This document shows positions 48,877 to 58,361 of a DNA stretch of 64,000 nucleotides, in pieces; within the stretch, counting starts at the first letter, position 1, and each line of letters begins with the position of its first letter. The DNA is from Paracoccus aminovorans (lineage in GTDB: Bacteria > Pseudomonadota > Alphaproteobacteria > Rhodobacterales > Rhodobacteraceae). A program made the translations under genes and the position numbers. The DNA lies in contig NZ_LN832562.1 of assembly GCF_900005615.1 (NCBI RefSeq), forward strand, positions 248,001 through 312,000, read 5' to 3'. The notes below the pieces were generated by a model, which worked only from the letters and a program-made list of their open reading frames with translations, searched no databases and was not told where the DNA came from.

Positions 48877-48974
48877 GAAATGCTGACCTGTTTGGATAAT
48901 CCTGTGACAGGATAGGACAATCGCGGTGCCGCGCAAGCCCCTAGCATCCGGGATGCGCCAACCAGGAGTTCGCC

Positions 48975-49898
48975 ATGCCCCTTGCCATGAATCGGGACGT
49001 CTTCATCACCTGCGCCGTGACCGGATCGGGCGGCACCCAGGACCGCTCGCCCCACGTGCCGCGCAGCCCGAAACAGATCGCCGAAAGCGCCATCGCGGCG
49101 GCCAAGGCCGGTGCGGCGGTGGTCCATTGCCACGTCCGCGACCCCGAGACCGGCGCCCCGTCGCGCAAGCTGGACTATTACCGCGAGGTGACCGACCGCA
49201 TCCGCGAGGCCGAGGTCGACGTGGTGCTGAACCTGACCGCCGGCATGGGCGGCGACATCGTCTTCGGCAATACCGAGGCGCCGTTTCCGCTGAATGCTGC
49301 CGGGACCGATATGGTCGGCGCGACCGAGCGCATGGCGCATGTCGCCGAATGCCTGCCCGAGATCTGCACCCTCGATTGCGGCACGATGAACTTCGCCGAG
49401 GCCGATTACGTGATGACCAACACCCCCGGCATGTTGCGGGCCATGGGTGGCATGATGACCGCCCTGGGCGTCAAGCCCGAGATCGAGGCCTTCGACACCG
49501 GCCACCTGTGGTTCGCCAAGCAGCTGGTCGAGGAAGGCACGCTGGCCGGCCCGGCGCTGGTGCAGTTGTGCATGGGCGTGCCTTGGGGCGCGCCCAACGA
49601 CCTGAACACCTTCCTGGCGATGGTGAACGCGGTGCCCTCGGACTGGACCTGGTCCGCCTTCAGCCTGGGCCGCGACCAGATGCCTTTCGTCGGCGCCTCG
49701 GTGCTGGCAGGCGGCAACGTGCGCGTGGGTCTGGAAGATAATCTGTGGCTGGGCAAGGGCCAGCTTGCCACCAACCCGCAGCTGGTCGAGCGCGCCGCGA
49801 CCATCATCGAGAACCTGGGCGCCCGCGTGATCGGTCCCGCCGAAGTCCGCCAACGCCTGGGCCTGGTGAAGCGCGCCCCGAAAGGAGTCGCGGCATGA
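48975..49898 (+). CDS. BKACE-family beta-keto acid cleavage enzyme (3-dehydrocarnitine cleavage)
   Basis: A 307-residue TIM-barrel enzyme of the 3-keto-5-aminohexanoate cleavage (BKACE) family. It has VFITCAVTGSGGTQDRSPHV, AAVVHCHVRDPETGAPSRKL (zinc His pair), LNLTAGMGGDIVFGN and CMGVPWGAPNDLNTFLAM. With acetyl-CoA it would split 3-dehydrocarnitine into betainyl-CoA and acetoacetate. The next gene supplies the dehydrogenase and thioesterase before and after this step, which makes the substrate assignment strong. AGGAG precedes the ATG. It overlaps the next gene by 4 nt. Confidence 0.92.
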   Translation: MPLAMNRDVFITCAVTGSGGTQDRSPHVPRSPKQIAESAIAAAKAGAAVVHCHVRDPETGAPSRKLDYYREVTDRIREAEVDVVLNLTAGMGGDIVFGNTEAPFPLNAAGTDMVGATERMAHVAECLPEICTLDCGTMNFAEADYVMTNTPGMLRAMGGMMTALGVKPEIEAFDTGHLWFAKQLVEEGTLAGPALVQLCMGVPWGAPNDLNTFLAMVNAVPSDWTWSAFSLGRDQMPFVGASVLAGGNVRVGLEDNLWLGKGQLATNPQLVERAATIIENLGARVIGPAEVRQRLGLVKRAPKGVAA

Positions 49899-51316
49899 GC
49901 AAGGCGGCGATCATCGGCGGCGGCGTCATCGGCGGCGGCTGGGCTGCGCGTTTCCTGTTGAACGGCTGGGATGTGGCGGTCTTCGACCCCGACCCGCAGG
50001 CCGAGCGCAAGATCGGCGAGGTGCTGGCGAATGCCCGCCGGGCGCTGCCCGCGCTTTACGACCGCGCGCTGCCGCCCGAGGGCCGGCTGACCTTCCACGC
50101 CGACATGGCCGAGGCGGTGGCCGGCGCCGCCTGGATCCAGGAAAGCGTCCCCGAGGTGCTGGCGCTGAAGCACAGGATCCTGCCCGCCATCGCGGCGGCG
50201 GCCTGGCCGGATGCGGTGATCGGCTCGTCCACCTCGGGCTTCAAGCCGTCCGAGCTGAACGCGGCCGGAACCAATGCGGTCGTGGCGCATCCCTTCAACC
50301 CCGTCTATCTGCTGCCGCTGGTCGAACTGGTGGGCGACGGCGCCACCTGCGCGCGGGCCGCCGACATCCTGCGCGGCATCGGCATGTTCCCCCTAATCGT
50401 GCGGAAAGAGATCGACGCCCATATCGCCGACCGCCTGCTGGAAGCCGTCTGGCGCGAGGCGCTTTGGCTGGTCAAGGACGGCATCGCCACCACCGAAGAG
50501 ATCGACGAATCGATCCGCATGGGTTTCGGCATCCGCTGGGCGCAGATGGGCCTGTTCGAGACCTATCGCATCGCCGGCGGCGAGGCCGGGATGAAGCATT
50601 TCATGGCCCAGTTCGGTCCGGCGCTGTCCTGGCCCTGGACCAAGCTGATGGACGTGCCCGAGTTCAACGACGAACTGGTCGACCTGATCGCCAGCCAGTC
50701 CGACGCGCAATCCGGCCACCGCTCGATCCGCGAGCTGGAACGTCTGCGCGACGACAACGTCGTCGGCATGATCCGCGCGCTGCGCCGCTCGGGCAGCGGC
50801 GCCGGCGGCGTGCTGCGGGCGCATGAGGCGCACCTGCCCGACCCGGGCGAGCGCGACGGCTTGCCGATCACCGTCACGCGCCAGGTGCCGGTGACCTGGA
50901 CCGACTACAACGGCCACATGAACGAGACGCATTATCTGGAAGCCGCCTCGCTGGCGACCGACCGCTTCATGGAGATGATCGGCGCCGATGCAGATTACGT
51001 CGCCTCGGGACAGAGCTATTTCACGGTCGAGAACCACATCCGCTATCTGGACGAGATTCATGCCGGCGACCGGCTGGTGGTGACGACTCAGGTGCTGGAC
51101 GGGCAGGGCAAGAGGCTGCACCTGTTCCACCGACTTTGGCGCGGCGAGGTGCTGGCCGCCACGGTCGAAACGCTGCTGCTGCACACCGACCTCGGCACCC
51201 GCCGCACCAGCGCACCCGCGCCCGCCGTGGCCGCGACGCTGGCCGACTGGGCCGGCAGCCATGCCGACATGCCGGCCGAAGGGGCGGGCCGCTTCGTCGG
51301 CCAGCCCAGGTCCTGA
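49895..51316 (+). CDS. carnitine 3-dehydrogenase / betainyl-CoA thioesterase fusion
   Basis: A 473-residue bifunctional enzyme. Residues 1-320 are a 3-hydroxyacyl-CoA-dehydrogenase-type NAD enzyme (AAIIGGGVIGGGWAARFLLN, HPFNPVYLLPLVELVGDG, GFGIRWAQMGLFETY). From about 325 a hot-dog thioesterase follows (VTWTDYNGHMNETHYLEAAS, SYFTVENHIRYLDEIHAGDR). In other bacteria the two parts are separate; this fusion oxidises L-carnitine to 3-dehydrocarnitine and hydrolyses betainyl-CoA to glycine betaine. It is translationally coupled to the BKACE gene (ATGA). Confidence 0.93.
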   Translation: MSKAAIIGGGVIGGGWAARFLLNGWDVAVFDPDPQAERKIGEVLANARRALPALYDRALPPEGRLTFHADMAEAVAGAAWIQESVPEVLALKHRILPAIAAAAWPDAVIGSSTSGFKPSELNAAGTNAVVAHPFNPVYLLPLVELVGDGATCARAADILRGIGMFPLIVRKEIDAHIADRLLEAVWREALWLVKDGIATTEEIDESIRMGFGIRWAQMGLFETYRIAGGEAGMKHFMAQFGPALSWPWTKLMDVPEFNDELVDLIASQSDAQSGHRSIRELERLRDDNVVGMIRALRRSGSGAGGVLRAHEAHLPDPGERDGLPITVTRQVPVTWTDYNGHMNETHYLEAASLATDRFMEMIGADADYVASGQSYFTVENHIRYLDEIHAGDRLVVTTQVLDGQGKRLHLFHRLWRGEVLAATVETLLLHTDLGTRRTSAPAPAVAATLADWAGSHADMPAEGAGRFVGQPRS

Positions 51317-51351
51317 CGCATGGGATACGGCCTGCCTGGGGCACGGGCGAC

Positions 51352-52338
51352 GTGACGGCGGCCGCGGAAGGGGTGTTCCGGCGCTCTGACCGGCCGCTCG
51401 GCGCCACCATCCTGGTGCTGCCCGATGCCTCGCTGATGAGCCTGGCCGCCACGCTGGACCCGTTGCGGGCGGCGAACCGCGTGTCGGGGGCGGAATGCTA
51501 TCGCTGGCGGGTCGTCTCGGTCGACGGCAGGCCGGTGGCGACCAGCTGCGGCCTGCCGGTGCAGGTCGATGGGCCCTTTCGGCCGCAGGAGGCATGCGAC
51601 CTGCTGATCGTGGTCGCGGCCTTCAACGTCGCGCGCCATGTCGCCCCGGCGGTGCTGGCCGCCGTGCGGCAGGGCGCGCGGCGGGCGGCGCTGGTCGGCG
51701 GCGTCGAGGCCGGCAGCTGGGTGCTGGCCCGCGCCGGCCTGCTGGACCAGCGCCAGGCCACCACCCATTGGGAGGATCTCGAGGATTTTGCCGCCCGCTT
51801 TCCGCAGGTGCGCGCCATCCCCGACCGCTGGGTGATCGACGGCGCGGTCTTCACCACCGGCGGCGCGGCGCCGACGCTGGACTTCATGCTGGCGCTGATC
51901 CGCGCCCGTCAGGGCTTTGCCCCCGCGCTGAACGTGGCCAGCCTTTACGTCTACGAAGAGATGCGCCTGCCTTCGGACGCGCAACCCCTGGTCTCGCTGG
52001 GCCGGGCCGGGCGGATGGAGAGCCGTGTCGCCCAGGCCATCGGCATCATGGAGACGAATCTGGACAGCCCATTGCCCATCGCCAGCATCGCCGCGCAGGT
52101 GAAATGTTCCAGCCGGACGCTGGAGGGGCTGTTTCGCGACATCGTCCAGACCTCGCCCGCCGCCTATTACCAGTCGCTGCGCCTGCAGGCGGCGCGGCGG
52201 CTGATCACCGACACCGACCTCGGCATGGCCGAGATCGCGGTCAGGACGGGCTTCGCCTCGATCGCCTCGCTGTCGCGTGCCTTCCGGCGGCGGTTCGGGC
52301 ATCCGCCCACCGCCGCCAGACGCGGTTCAAAGGCCTAG
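51352..52338 (+). CDS. GlxA/AraC-family regulator (carnitine-operon type)
   Basis: A 328-residue regulator with a DJ-1/PfpI-like domain (ATILVLPDASLMSLAATLDP, ALVGGVEAGSWVLARAGLLD) and an AraC HTH (LPIASIAAQVKCSSRTLEGL, LGMAEIAVRTGFASIASLSR). It is a likely CdhR-type activator of carnitine catabolism by position. The start is uncertain: the frame is open across the upstream gene end; the GTG at 51352 lies 35 nt after that gene's stop. It overlaps the convergent transporter gene by 12 nt. Confidence 0.85.
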   Translation: MTAAAEGVFRRSDRPLGATILVLPDASLMSLAATLDPLRAANRVSGAECYRWRVVSVDGRPVATSCGLPVQVDGPFRPQEACDLLIVVAAFNVARHVAPAVLAAVRQGARRAALVGGVEAGSWVLARAGLLDQRQATTHWEDLEDFAARFPQVRAIPDRWVIDGAVFTTGGAAPTLDFMLALIRARQGFAPALNVASLYVYEEMRLPSDAQPLVSLGRAGRMESRVAQAIGIMETNLDSPLPIASIAAQVKCSSRTLEGLFRDIVQTSPAAYYQSLRLQAARRLITDTDLGMAEIAVRTGFASIASLSRAFRRRFGHPPTAARRGSKA

Positions 52339-53265
52339 CGCCGCCTTGGCCGCGGGCAGCCCCGGCTCACCCGCGACGGTGGTGACATCCGCAAGCCAGC
52401 CGTCCAGCGCGGCGGGGTTGTCCTTGAGCCAGCGCTCGGCCGCGGCCTTCGGCTCCAGCCCGTCGTCCAGGACATAGGACATCATCATGTCCTCGGCCTC
52501 GACCGTGAAGGCGAGGTTCGACAGGAACTTGCCCAGGTTGGGGCATTCCCCGGACAGGCCGGCGCGGGTGTTGGTCAGCACGGTCGCGGCACCGTCGTCG
52601 GGCCCGAAGGTGTCGTTGCCGTCGGTCAGATAGGCCAGTTCGTAGCGCACGTTCATCGGATGCGGCCGCCAGCCGAAGAACAGGATCGGCTGTTCGGCCT
52701 GGATGGCGCGCTGCACCTGCGCCAGCATTCCCTGTTCGCTGGATTCGACCAGCTCGAAGTCGCCAAGGTCGAAGGCGTTCTCCGCGATCGCCTTCAGGAT
52801 CGTGGTATTGGCGCTGCTGCCGGCCTCGATGCTGTAGATCTTGCCGCCCAGCTGGTCCTTGAACTTGGCGATGTCGGCATAGGTCTGGAGCCCGGCCTGA
52901 TGGCTGTATTCCGGCACCGCGAACCCGATCAGCGCCCCTTCCAGGTTCGGGCGCACCACCTCGATCTGGCCGGCCTCGACCAGCGGCTTCTGAATCGGTT
53001 CCTGAAGCGGCATCCAGTTGCCCAGGAAGATGTCGGTATCGCCCTGTTTCAGCGATTCGAAGGTGACGGCGACGGACAGGATCTGCAACTTGGGCGAATA
53101 GCCCAGGGCCTCCAGCACCATCGCCGACATGGCGGTGGTGACCGAGATGTCGGTCCAGCCGACATCCGAAAAGCGGGGGGACTGGCAGGCGGCGGGCTCG
53201 GCGGCCTCGGCCCGGGGCAGCACGGCCAGCGAGGCAAGAACTGCGGTGGCGATCTGGCGCTTCAT
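52327..53265 (-). CDS. quaternary amine ABC transporter substrate-binding protein (ChoX/CaiX-like)
   Basis: A 312-residue periplasmic protein with signal peptide (MKRQIATAVLASLAVLPRAE) and an OpuAC-type fold: FSDVGWTDISVTTAMSAMVL, TDIFLGNWMPLQEP, ILFFGWRPHPMNVRYELAYL supply aromatic residues for a quaternary ammonium cage. ChoX binds choline and CaiX binds carnitine; the carnitine genes next door favour a carnitine or betaine ligand. No permease or ATPase gene is adjacent, so it must use a transporter encoded elsewhere. Confidence 0.9.
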   Translation of the reverse strand: MKRQIATAVLASLAVLPRAEAAEPAACQSPRFSDVGWTDISVTTAMSAMVLEALGYSPKLQILSVAVTFESLKQGDTDIFLGNWMPLQEPIQKPLVEAGQIEVVRPNLEGALIGFAVPEYSHQAGLQTYADIAKFKDQLGGKIYSIEAGSSANTTILKAIAENAFDLGDFELVESSEQGMLAQVQRAIQAEQPILFFGWRPHPMNVRYELAYLTDGNDTFGPDDGAATVLTNTRAGLSGECPNLGKFLSNLAFTVEAEDMMMSYVLDDGLEPKAAAERWLKDNPAALDGWLADVTTVAGEPGLPAAKAALGL

Positions 53266-54137
53266 TTCATTCCTCCGTTGTTGGTCGGGCCGATCCGCTG
53301 CGGTCGGCCTTGCGCAAAGGATAGCCCAGACCCCCAGAGCAGGTTGACCAAAACCGCAGCATATTTTGCGATTCGCGCAGGAATCGGCGCTTAATCGACC
53401 CCGGCCCCCGGCGTCCGCAGCGGCCGAGCCCGATCAGCGCGGGTAGACCACTATCCTGACAGCAGGAAGATCGTCGCCGAGACCAAGCCGGCTACCGCCA
53501 GCCGGATCTGGAACAGGGGTAGGCCGAGCCGGTCCACAGGGCCCGCCATCGGCAGTGTGTTCAGCGTGATCGCTTCCAGGCGCATGGCCCCGGAATGCGA
53601 GACGCTGCGCTGCTGGGCGGGCGGTGCGAAAGGTCAGGCCGTTCCGCGGCAGGTCATTCTAGAATCGTGCTGGCGCCTTGGTCGAAGCCCGTCAGCAATA
53701 GGATACTACTTACCCAGTGGCTCGGAGTGGTAGACAGCAATGGGGGGCGGTTGTAGGTCCTGGTTGTGGTGGCCATCCGAAACTCAACGGGATGCTCACG
53801 ACGGTTCCCGGATGCTGCCTAAGGCTGCAGGTACGAGATCCGCGATGTCGCTGTGCCGACCGGTCGATCAGGGCGCCGGAATCGTCGGTCAAGGCATCGT
53901 CGACGGAATCGCCCGTACCTGGAAGAAGGGCGCCTCTTTTTCCGATGATTGCCGGCGCAGTTGTCGCGCGCCTCGGCGAAAGCCTCCAAGCATCATTGCC
54001 GCAATAGGCGGGTAAGACGGAACTTACCATCGCGTGACGGCCAATGGCTGGGATCCCTTACTTTTTTCCTAAGTCAGCCGCAGAGCCGGGCCTGCGCGAG
54101 GCTGCCACGGATCGCTTGCTGCCAGCATCAACCTTAT
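53266..54137. other. long intergenic region with a gene fragment
   Basis: No intact gene. On the minus strand, 53451-53600 reads as the tail of a membrane protein (AITLNTLPMAGPVDRLGLPL, AGLVSATIFLLSG, stop) with an upstream stop, so it is probably a remnant. Frames at 53710-54030 are not recognised. Confidence 0.45.
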
Positions 54138-54152
54138 TGAGATTGATTTTCA
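54138..54152. promoter_or_regulatory. Fur/Mur-like box upstream of sitA
   Basis: TGAGATTGATTTTCA matches 11 of 14 defined positions of the 7-1-7 Fur consensus TGATAATNATTATCA. It lies about 95 nt before the sitA ATG. Alphaproteobacterial Fur homologues (Mur) often use such sites to repress Mn uptake. Confidence 0.6.
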
Positions 54153-54247
54153 CTTGCAAATTGTTCGCGGATCGCTATCTCTTGTCGCGAAGCGCTCGCA
54201 ACTGGGTCGCGGGCGGCTCCGACAAGGGAAACAGGAAAGGAATTCAT

Positions 54248-55150
54248 ATGTCCTCCAGCTTGGCACGCCTGCTTGGTGCGGTGACGGCAACGGCGCTGAT
54301 GGCGGGGACCGCGACGGCCGAGGACAGGATGAAGGTGGTGACCACCTTCACCGTGATCGCCGACATGGCGGGTCACGTCGCCGGCGATGCCGCCGAGGTG
54401 GTGTCGATCACCAAGCCGGGGGCCGAGATCCACGGCTATGAGCCGACGCCGCAGGACATCGTTCGCGCGCAGGGCGCCGATCTGATCCTCTACAACGGCC
54501 TCAACCTAGAACTGTGGTTCCAGAAGTTCCTTGCCAATCTCGATCAGGTGCCCGTCGTCACGGTGACTGAGGGGATCGCGCCGATCCCGATCCGCGGCGG
54601 CGAATACGACGGCAAGCCGAACCCCCACGCCTGGATGGGGCTGGAGACCGCCAAGGTCTATGTCGACAATATCGAAAAGGCCTTCGTCGCGCAGGACCCA
54701 CAGAATGCCGAGACCTACACGCGCAACGCCGAACGCTACAAGGCGGAGCTGGAAAGCACCATCGCGCCGCTGAAGGCCGAGATAGAGGCCATCCCCGAAG
54801 ACCGCCGCTGGCTGGTCAGCTGCGAAGGCGCCTTCAGCTATCTGGCCCGGGATTTCGGCATGCACGAACTGTATCTGTGGCCGATCAATGCCGACCAGAT
54901 GGGCACGCCGAAGCAGGTCCGCGCGGTGATCGACGGGGTGCGGGAACATGACATCCCCACCGTCTTTTGCGAAAGCACGGTGAACACCGGACCCGCCGAA
55001 CAGGTCGCGCGCGAAACGGGGGCGCATTACGGCGGGGTTCTCTACGTCGACAGCCTGTCCGGCCCGGACGGGCCGGTGCCGACCTATCTGGACCTGCTGA
55101 GGGTCACCGCCGAGACCGTGGCGAAAGGGCTTGCGGCCGGCGTGAACTGA
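54248..55150 (+). CDS. sitA: manganese/iron ABC transporter substrate-binding protein
   Basis: A 300-residue cluster A-I binding protein with signal peptide ([20 protein letters not shown]). Metal ligands are visible as His in [13 protein letters not shown], His in NPHAWMG, Glu in SCEGAFSY and Asp in [10 protein letters not shown], the His-His-Glu-Asp set of Mn/Fe proteins such as SitA/MntC. It lacks the His-rich loop of ZnuA. AAAGGA precedes the ATG. It is first of a four-gene importer operon. Confidence 0.92.
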   Translation: MSSSLARLLGAVTATALMAGTATAEDRMKVVTTFTVIADMAGHVAGDAAEVVSITKPGAEIHGYEPTPQDIVRAQGADLILYNGLNLELWFQKFLANLDQVPVVTVTEGIAPIPIRGGEYDGKPNPHAWMGLETAKVYVDNIEKAFVAQDPQNAETYTRNAERYKAELESTIAPLKAEIEAIPEDRRWLVSCEGAFSYLARDFGMHELYLWPINADQMGTPKQVRAVIDGVREHDIPTVFCESTVNTGPAEQVARETGAHYGGVLYVDSLSGPDGPVPTYLDLLRVTAETVAKGLAAGVN

Positions 55151-55244
55151 GGGAGGATCCCCGGAAAGCGTCCTGACGCGCCTCGCGCGCCGGGCTTCCC
55201 ATCCGAGGGCGACCGTCCCGTTCCGGCAGAAAGCGAAAACCAAG

Positions 55245-56159
55245 ATGCGCGACGACAGATCGACCACCAGGACCAGCGGCGACGCGCCGGATTCGGGCGG
55301 CGGCATCATGGCGCGCGATCTGACCGTTTCCTATCGCAACGGCCTGACCGCGCTGCGCAATGCCAGCTTCGCCATCCCCAGGGGCACCGTCACCGCGCTG
55401 GTCGGCGTGAACGGCGCCGGGAAATCCACGCTGTTCAAGGCGATCATGGGATTCGTGCCGGTCGCCCGGGGCGAGATCCGGCTGCTGGGCATGACCGTGC
55501 GCGAGGCCCTGAAGAAGAACCTCGTGGCCTATGTGCCCCAGGCCGAAGAGGTGGACTGGTCCTTTCCCGTTCTGGTCGAGGACGTGGTGATGATGGGCCG
55601 CTACGGCCACATGGGTTTCCTGCGCCGTCCCTCGGCCGCGGATCGTGAGGCGGTCGAGCGGGCGCTGGCGCGGGTGAACATGCTCGACCATCGCCGCCGC
55701 CAGATCGGCGAGCTGTCGGGGGGCCAGAAGAAGCGGGTCTTCCTGGCCCGGGCCCTGGCGCAGGACGGGCAGGTCATCCTGCTGGACGAGCCCTTTACCG
55801 GCGTGGACGTCAAGACCGAGGAGCAGATCATCGCCCTGCTGCGCGCGCTGCGCGACGAAGGCCGGGTCATGCTGGTCTCGACCCACAACCTGGGCTCGGT
55901 GCCGGAATTCTGCGACCGGGTGGTGCTGGTCAAGGGCACCGTGCTGGCCTATGGCCCGACCGAGACCACCTTCACGCCCGGGAACCTGGAAGCGGCCTTT
56001 GGCGGCGTGCTGCGGCATTTCACCCTGGGCGGACATGCGCTGCACGACGACGAGGACGGCCGCCGCATCACCATCCTCAGCGACGACGAACGCCCGCTGG
56101 TGCAATACGGCGACCGCACCCGGACGCACGAGGGGGCCTCGGATGACCCTGCTGCTTGA
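55245..56159 (+). CDS. sitB: manganese/iron ABC transporter ATPase
   Basis: A 304-residue ATPase: Walker [11 protein letters not shown]-loop [13 protein letters not shown], signature LSGGQKKR, Walker B VILLDEPF and H-loop STHNLG. The [12 protein letters not shown] block is typical of Mn/Fe/Zn importers. A 23-residue polar N-terminus precedes the domain. It overlaps sitC by 17 nt. Confidence 0.93.
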   Translation: MRDDRSTTRTSGDAPDSGGGIMARDLTVSYRNGLTALRNASFAIPRGTVTALVGVNGAGKSTLFKAIMGFVPVARGEIRLLGMTVREALKKNLVAYVPQAEEVDWSFPVLVEDVVMMGRYGHMGFLRRPSAADREAVERALARVNMLDHRRRQIGELSGGQKKRVFLARALAQDGQVILLDEPFTGVDVKTEEQIIALLRALRDEGRVMLVSTHNLGSVPEFCDRVVLVKGTVLAYGPTETTFTPGNLEAAFGGVLRHFTLGGHALHDDEDGRRITILSDDERPLVQYGDRTRTHEGASDDPAA

Positions 56160-57006
56160 ACCCTTCGGCTATCACTACATGATGAACGCCATGTGGGTCT
56201 CGGCGCTGGTGGGCGGGGTCTGCGCCTTCCTGTCAGCCTATCTGATGCTCAAGGGCTGGTCGCTGATCGGCGACGCCCTGTCCCATTCCGTGGTCCCCGG
56301 CGTCGCCGGCGCCTATATGCTGGGCCTGCCCTTCGCGCTGGGGGCGTTCCTCTCGGGCGGGCTGGCGGCGGCGGCGATGCTGTTCCTGTCCGACCGTTCC
56401 GGGCTCAAGGTGGACGTGGTGATCGGGCTTATCTTCACCAGCTTCTTCGGGCTGGGGCTGTTCATGGTCTCGGTCAATCCGATGGCGGTGTCGGTCCAGA
56501 CCATCACCATGGGCAATATCCTGGCGATCACGCCCGGGGACACGCTGCAACTGGCCATCATCGGCTTCGTCTCGCTGGCGGTGCTGGCGCTGAAGTGGAA
56601 GGACCTGATGGTGGTCTTTTTCGACGAGAGCCACGCCCGGACCGTCGGGCTGCGGCCCGGGTTGCTGAAGGGAATGTTCTTCGTGCTGCTGTCGGCCTGC
56701 GTGGTGGCGGCGATGCAGACCGTGGGCGCGTTCCTGGTCATCGCCATGGTGGTGACACCCGGCGCCACGGCCTATCTGCTCTGCGACCGCTTCCCGCGGC
56801 TGATCCTGCTGTCGGTGACCCTGGGCACCGTCACCAGCTTCCTGGGCGCCTATCTGAGCTATTTCCTCGACGGCGCGACCGGCGGCATCATCGTCGTGCT
56901 GCAGACGCTGATCTTCCTCGCCGCCTTCGTCTGGGCGCCGAAGCACGGGCTGCTGGCCGCCCGCGCCAAGGCCCGCGCCGCCCTGCGCGAGGAGGCCCCG
57001 CAATGA
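56143..57006 (+). CDS. sitC: manganese/iron ABC transporter permease
   Basis: A 287-residue ABC-3 family permease with about eight TM helices. Markers: [55 protein letters not shown]. It pairs with SitD and overlaps it by 4 nt. Confidence 0.93.
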   Translation: MTLLLEPFGYHYMMNAMWVSALVGGVCAFLSAYLMLKGWSLIGDALSHSVVPGVAGAYMLGLPFALGAFLSGGLAAAAMLFLSDRSGLKVDVVIGLIFTSFFGLGLFMVSVNPMAVSVQTITMGNILAITPGDTLQLAIIGFVSLAVLALKWKDLMVVFFDESHARTVGLRPGLLKGMFFVLLSACVVAAMQTVGAFLVIAMVVTPGATAYLLCDRFPRLILLSVTLGTVTSFLGAYLSYFLDGATGGIIVVLQTLIFLAAFVWAPKHGLLAARAKARAALREEAPQ

Positions 57007-57836
57007 TCGACCAGCTCCTGCTGCCGTTCCAGTTCGGCTTCATGCAGAACGCCTTCCTGATCTCGGCCATCGTCGCGGTCCCGACGGCGCTGCTGTCCTG
57101 CTTCCTGGTGCTGAAGGGCTGGGCGCTGATGGGCGACGCGGTCAGCCACGCGGTGCTGCCGGGCGTGGTGCTGGCCTATATCCTCGGCTTTCCGCTGATC
57201 CTGGGCGCCTTCGCGGCCGGGATGGTGACGGCGCTGGCCACCGGATACCTGGCGGACAACAGCCGCGTGAAGAAGGACACGGTCATGGGCGTCGTCTTCT
57301 CGGGCATGTTCGGGCTGGGGATCGTCCTCTACACCTCGATCGCCTCGGACGTGCACCTGGACCATATCCTGTTCGGCAACATGCTGGGCGTGGGCGCCGC
57401 GGACCTGCGCACCGCCCTGTGGATCGGGGCGCCGGTGTCGCTGGTGCTGCTGCTGAAATGGAAGGACCTGATGCTGCACGCCTTCGATCCGGCGCAGGCG
57501 CGGGCGTCGGGCCTGCCGGTGGGGTTGCTGCATTATGGGTTGCTGACGATCCTGTCGCTGACCATCGTCGCCACCATGGCGGCGACGGGGCTGATCCTGG
57601 CGGTCGGGCTGCTGATCGCGCCGGGCGCCATCGCCTTCCTGCTGGCGCGCAGCTTCGGCCGCATGCTGGCGGTGGCGGTGGCGGTCTGCATGGCGGCGAT
57701 GCTGACCGGGGCCTATGCCAGCTTCTTCCTGGACAGCGCGCCGGCGCCGACGGTCATCCTGATCCTGACCGCGATCTTCGTCGCCGCCTTTGTTCGGCGG
57801 ACATGGCAGGTGAAGCGTGCCACGGCCGCCCTGTGA
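57003..57836 (+). CDS. sitD: manganese/iron ABC transporter permease
   Basis: A 277-residue ABC-3 permease, a paralogue of SitC: LKGWALMGDAVSHAVLPGVV, DHILFGNMLGVG, GLILAVGLLIAPGAIAFLLA. It is last of the importer operon, upstream of the nrd control region. Confidence 0.93.
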   Translation: MIDQLLLPFQFGFMQNAFLISAIVAVPTALLSCFLVLKGWALMGDAVSHAVLPGVVLAYILGFPLILGAFAAGMVTALATGYLADNSRVKKDTVMGVVFSGMFGLGIVLYTSIASDVHLDHILFGNMLGVGAADLRTALWIGAPVSLVLLLKWKDLMLHAFDPAQARASGLPVGLLHYGLLTILSLTIVATMAATGLILAVGLLIAPGAIAFLLARSFGRMLAVAVAVCMAAMLTGAYASFFLDSAPAPTVILILTAIFVAAFVRRTWQVKRATAAL

Positions 57837-58000
57837 GGGCGCCGCGGATTGCGGGGTCGGATCTCGGTCCCGCCATGCGTCCCTGCCGCCGAGTACGCCC
57901 GCGGCGGCGCCGCACAACCTCCGGCAGCAGGATGGCCGCTTCGGACCCCGATCCGTTCGGCGAATGGTTAACGGGACGCCTTTCGTGCGCCCTGGCGATC

Positions 58001-58009
58001 TTATCCACA
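58001..58009 (+). promoter_or_regulatory. DnaA box in the nrd control region
   Basis: TTATCCACA matches the strong DnaA binding sequence exactly. DnaA boxes occur in ribonucleotide reductase promoters of other bacteria and link dNTP supply to replication. A single box may also be chance. Confidence 0.5.
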
Positions 58010-58014
58010 GACCC

Positions 58015-58060
58015 ACCACATATTTGGGGATAGATCGCCGCATCCCACTAGATATGGATT
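58015..58060. promoter_or_regulatory. tandem NrdR-like boxes
   Basis: ACCACATATTTGGGGA (58015-58030) and CCACTAGATATGGATT (58045-58060) resemble the NrdR consensus ACACWATATATWGTGT at 9 and 11 of 16 positions. Their spacing is 30 nt, near the three helical turns usual for NrdR pairs. Confidence 0.5.
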
Positions 58061-58072
58061 GACCCGGGCCGC

Positions 58073-58249
58073 ACGGCGTGGCTTACTGGCCGGGTCATGG
58101 TTAATCCGGAGCGATCCGGAGGACGAAGAGGGAAGCCCGGTGAAAATCCGGCACTGCCCCCGCAGCTGTAAGCGGTGAGCGAGGTTGCAACGCCACTGGG
58201 AAACCGGGAAGGGCAGCCGAGCCGAGACCTGCGAGTCAGAAGACCTGCC
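58073..58249 (+). ncRNA. cobalamin riboswitch upstream of nrdHIEF
   Basis: Conserved blocks are clear: GGTGAAAATCCGGCACTGCC (58139 region), CCCGCAGCTGTAAGCGG, the B12 box GCCACTGGGAAACCGGGAAG (58191-58210), and GAGTCAGAAGACCTGCC (58233-58249). It lies in the leader of nrdH. When cobalamin is bound it should switch off this B12-independent reductase, with a B12-dependent class II enzyme presumably taking over. Confidence 0.95.
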
Positions 58250-58361
58250 ATGGCACGAAAGGACCACACCGTGCGGCGGGCGCGGGGCTTGAGCGGTTCG
58301 GATGGCATAGCCTCCGGCCCAGCCCTCGGCTGCCCTACAGCAAAAAAGAAGGAGCAGAGGC

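Noticed and set aside
53451..53612. Short membrane-protein gene on the minus strand
   Set aside because: Only about 50 codons of a C-terminal tail remain after an in-frame stop; treated as a fragment.
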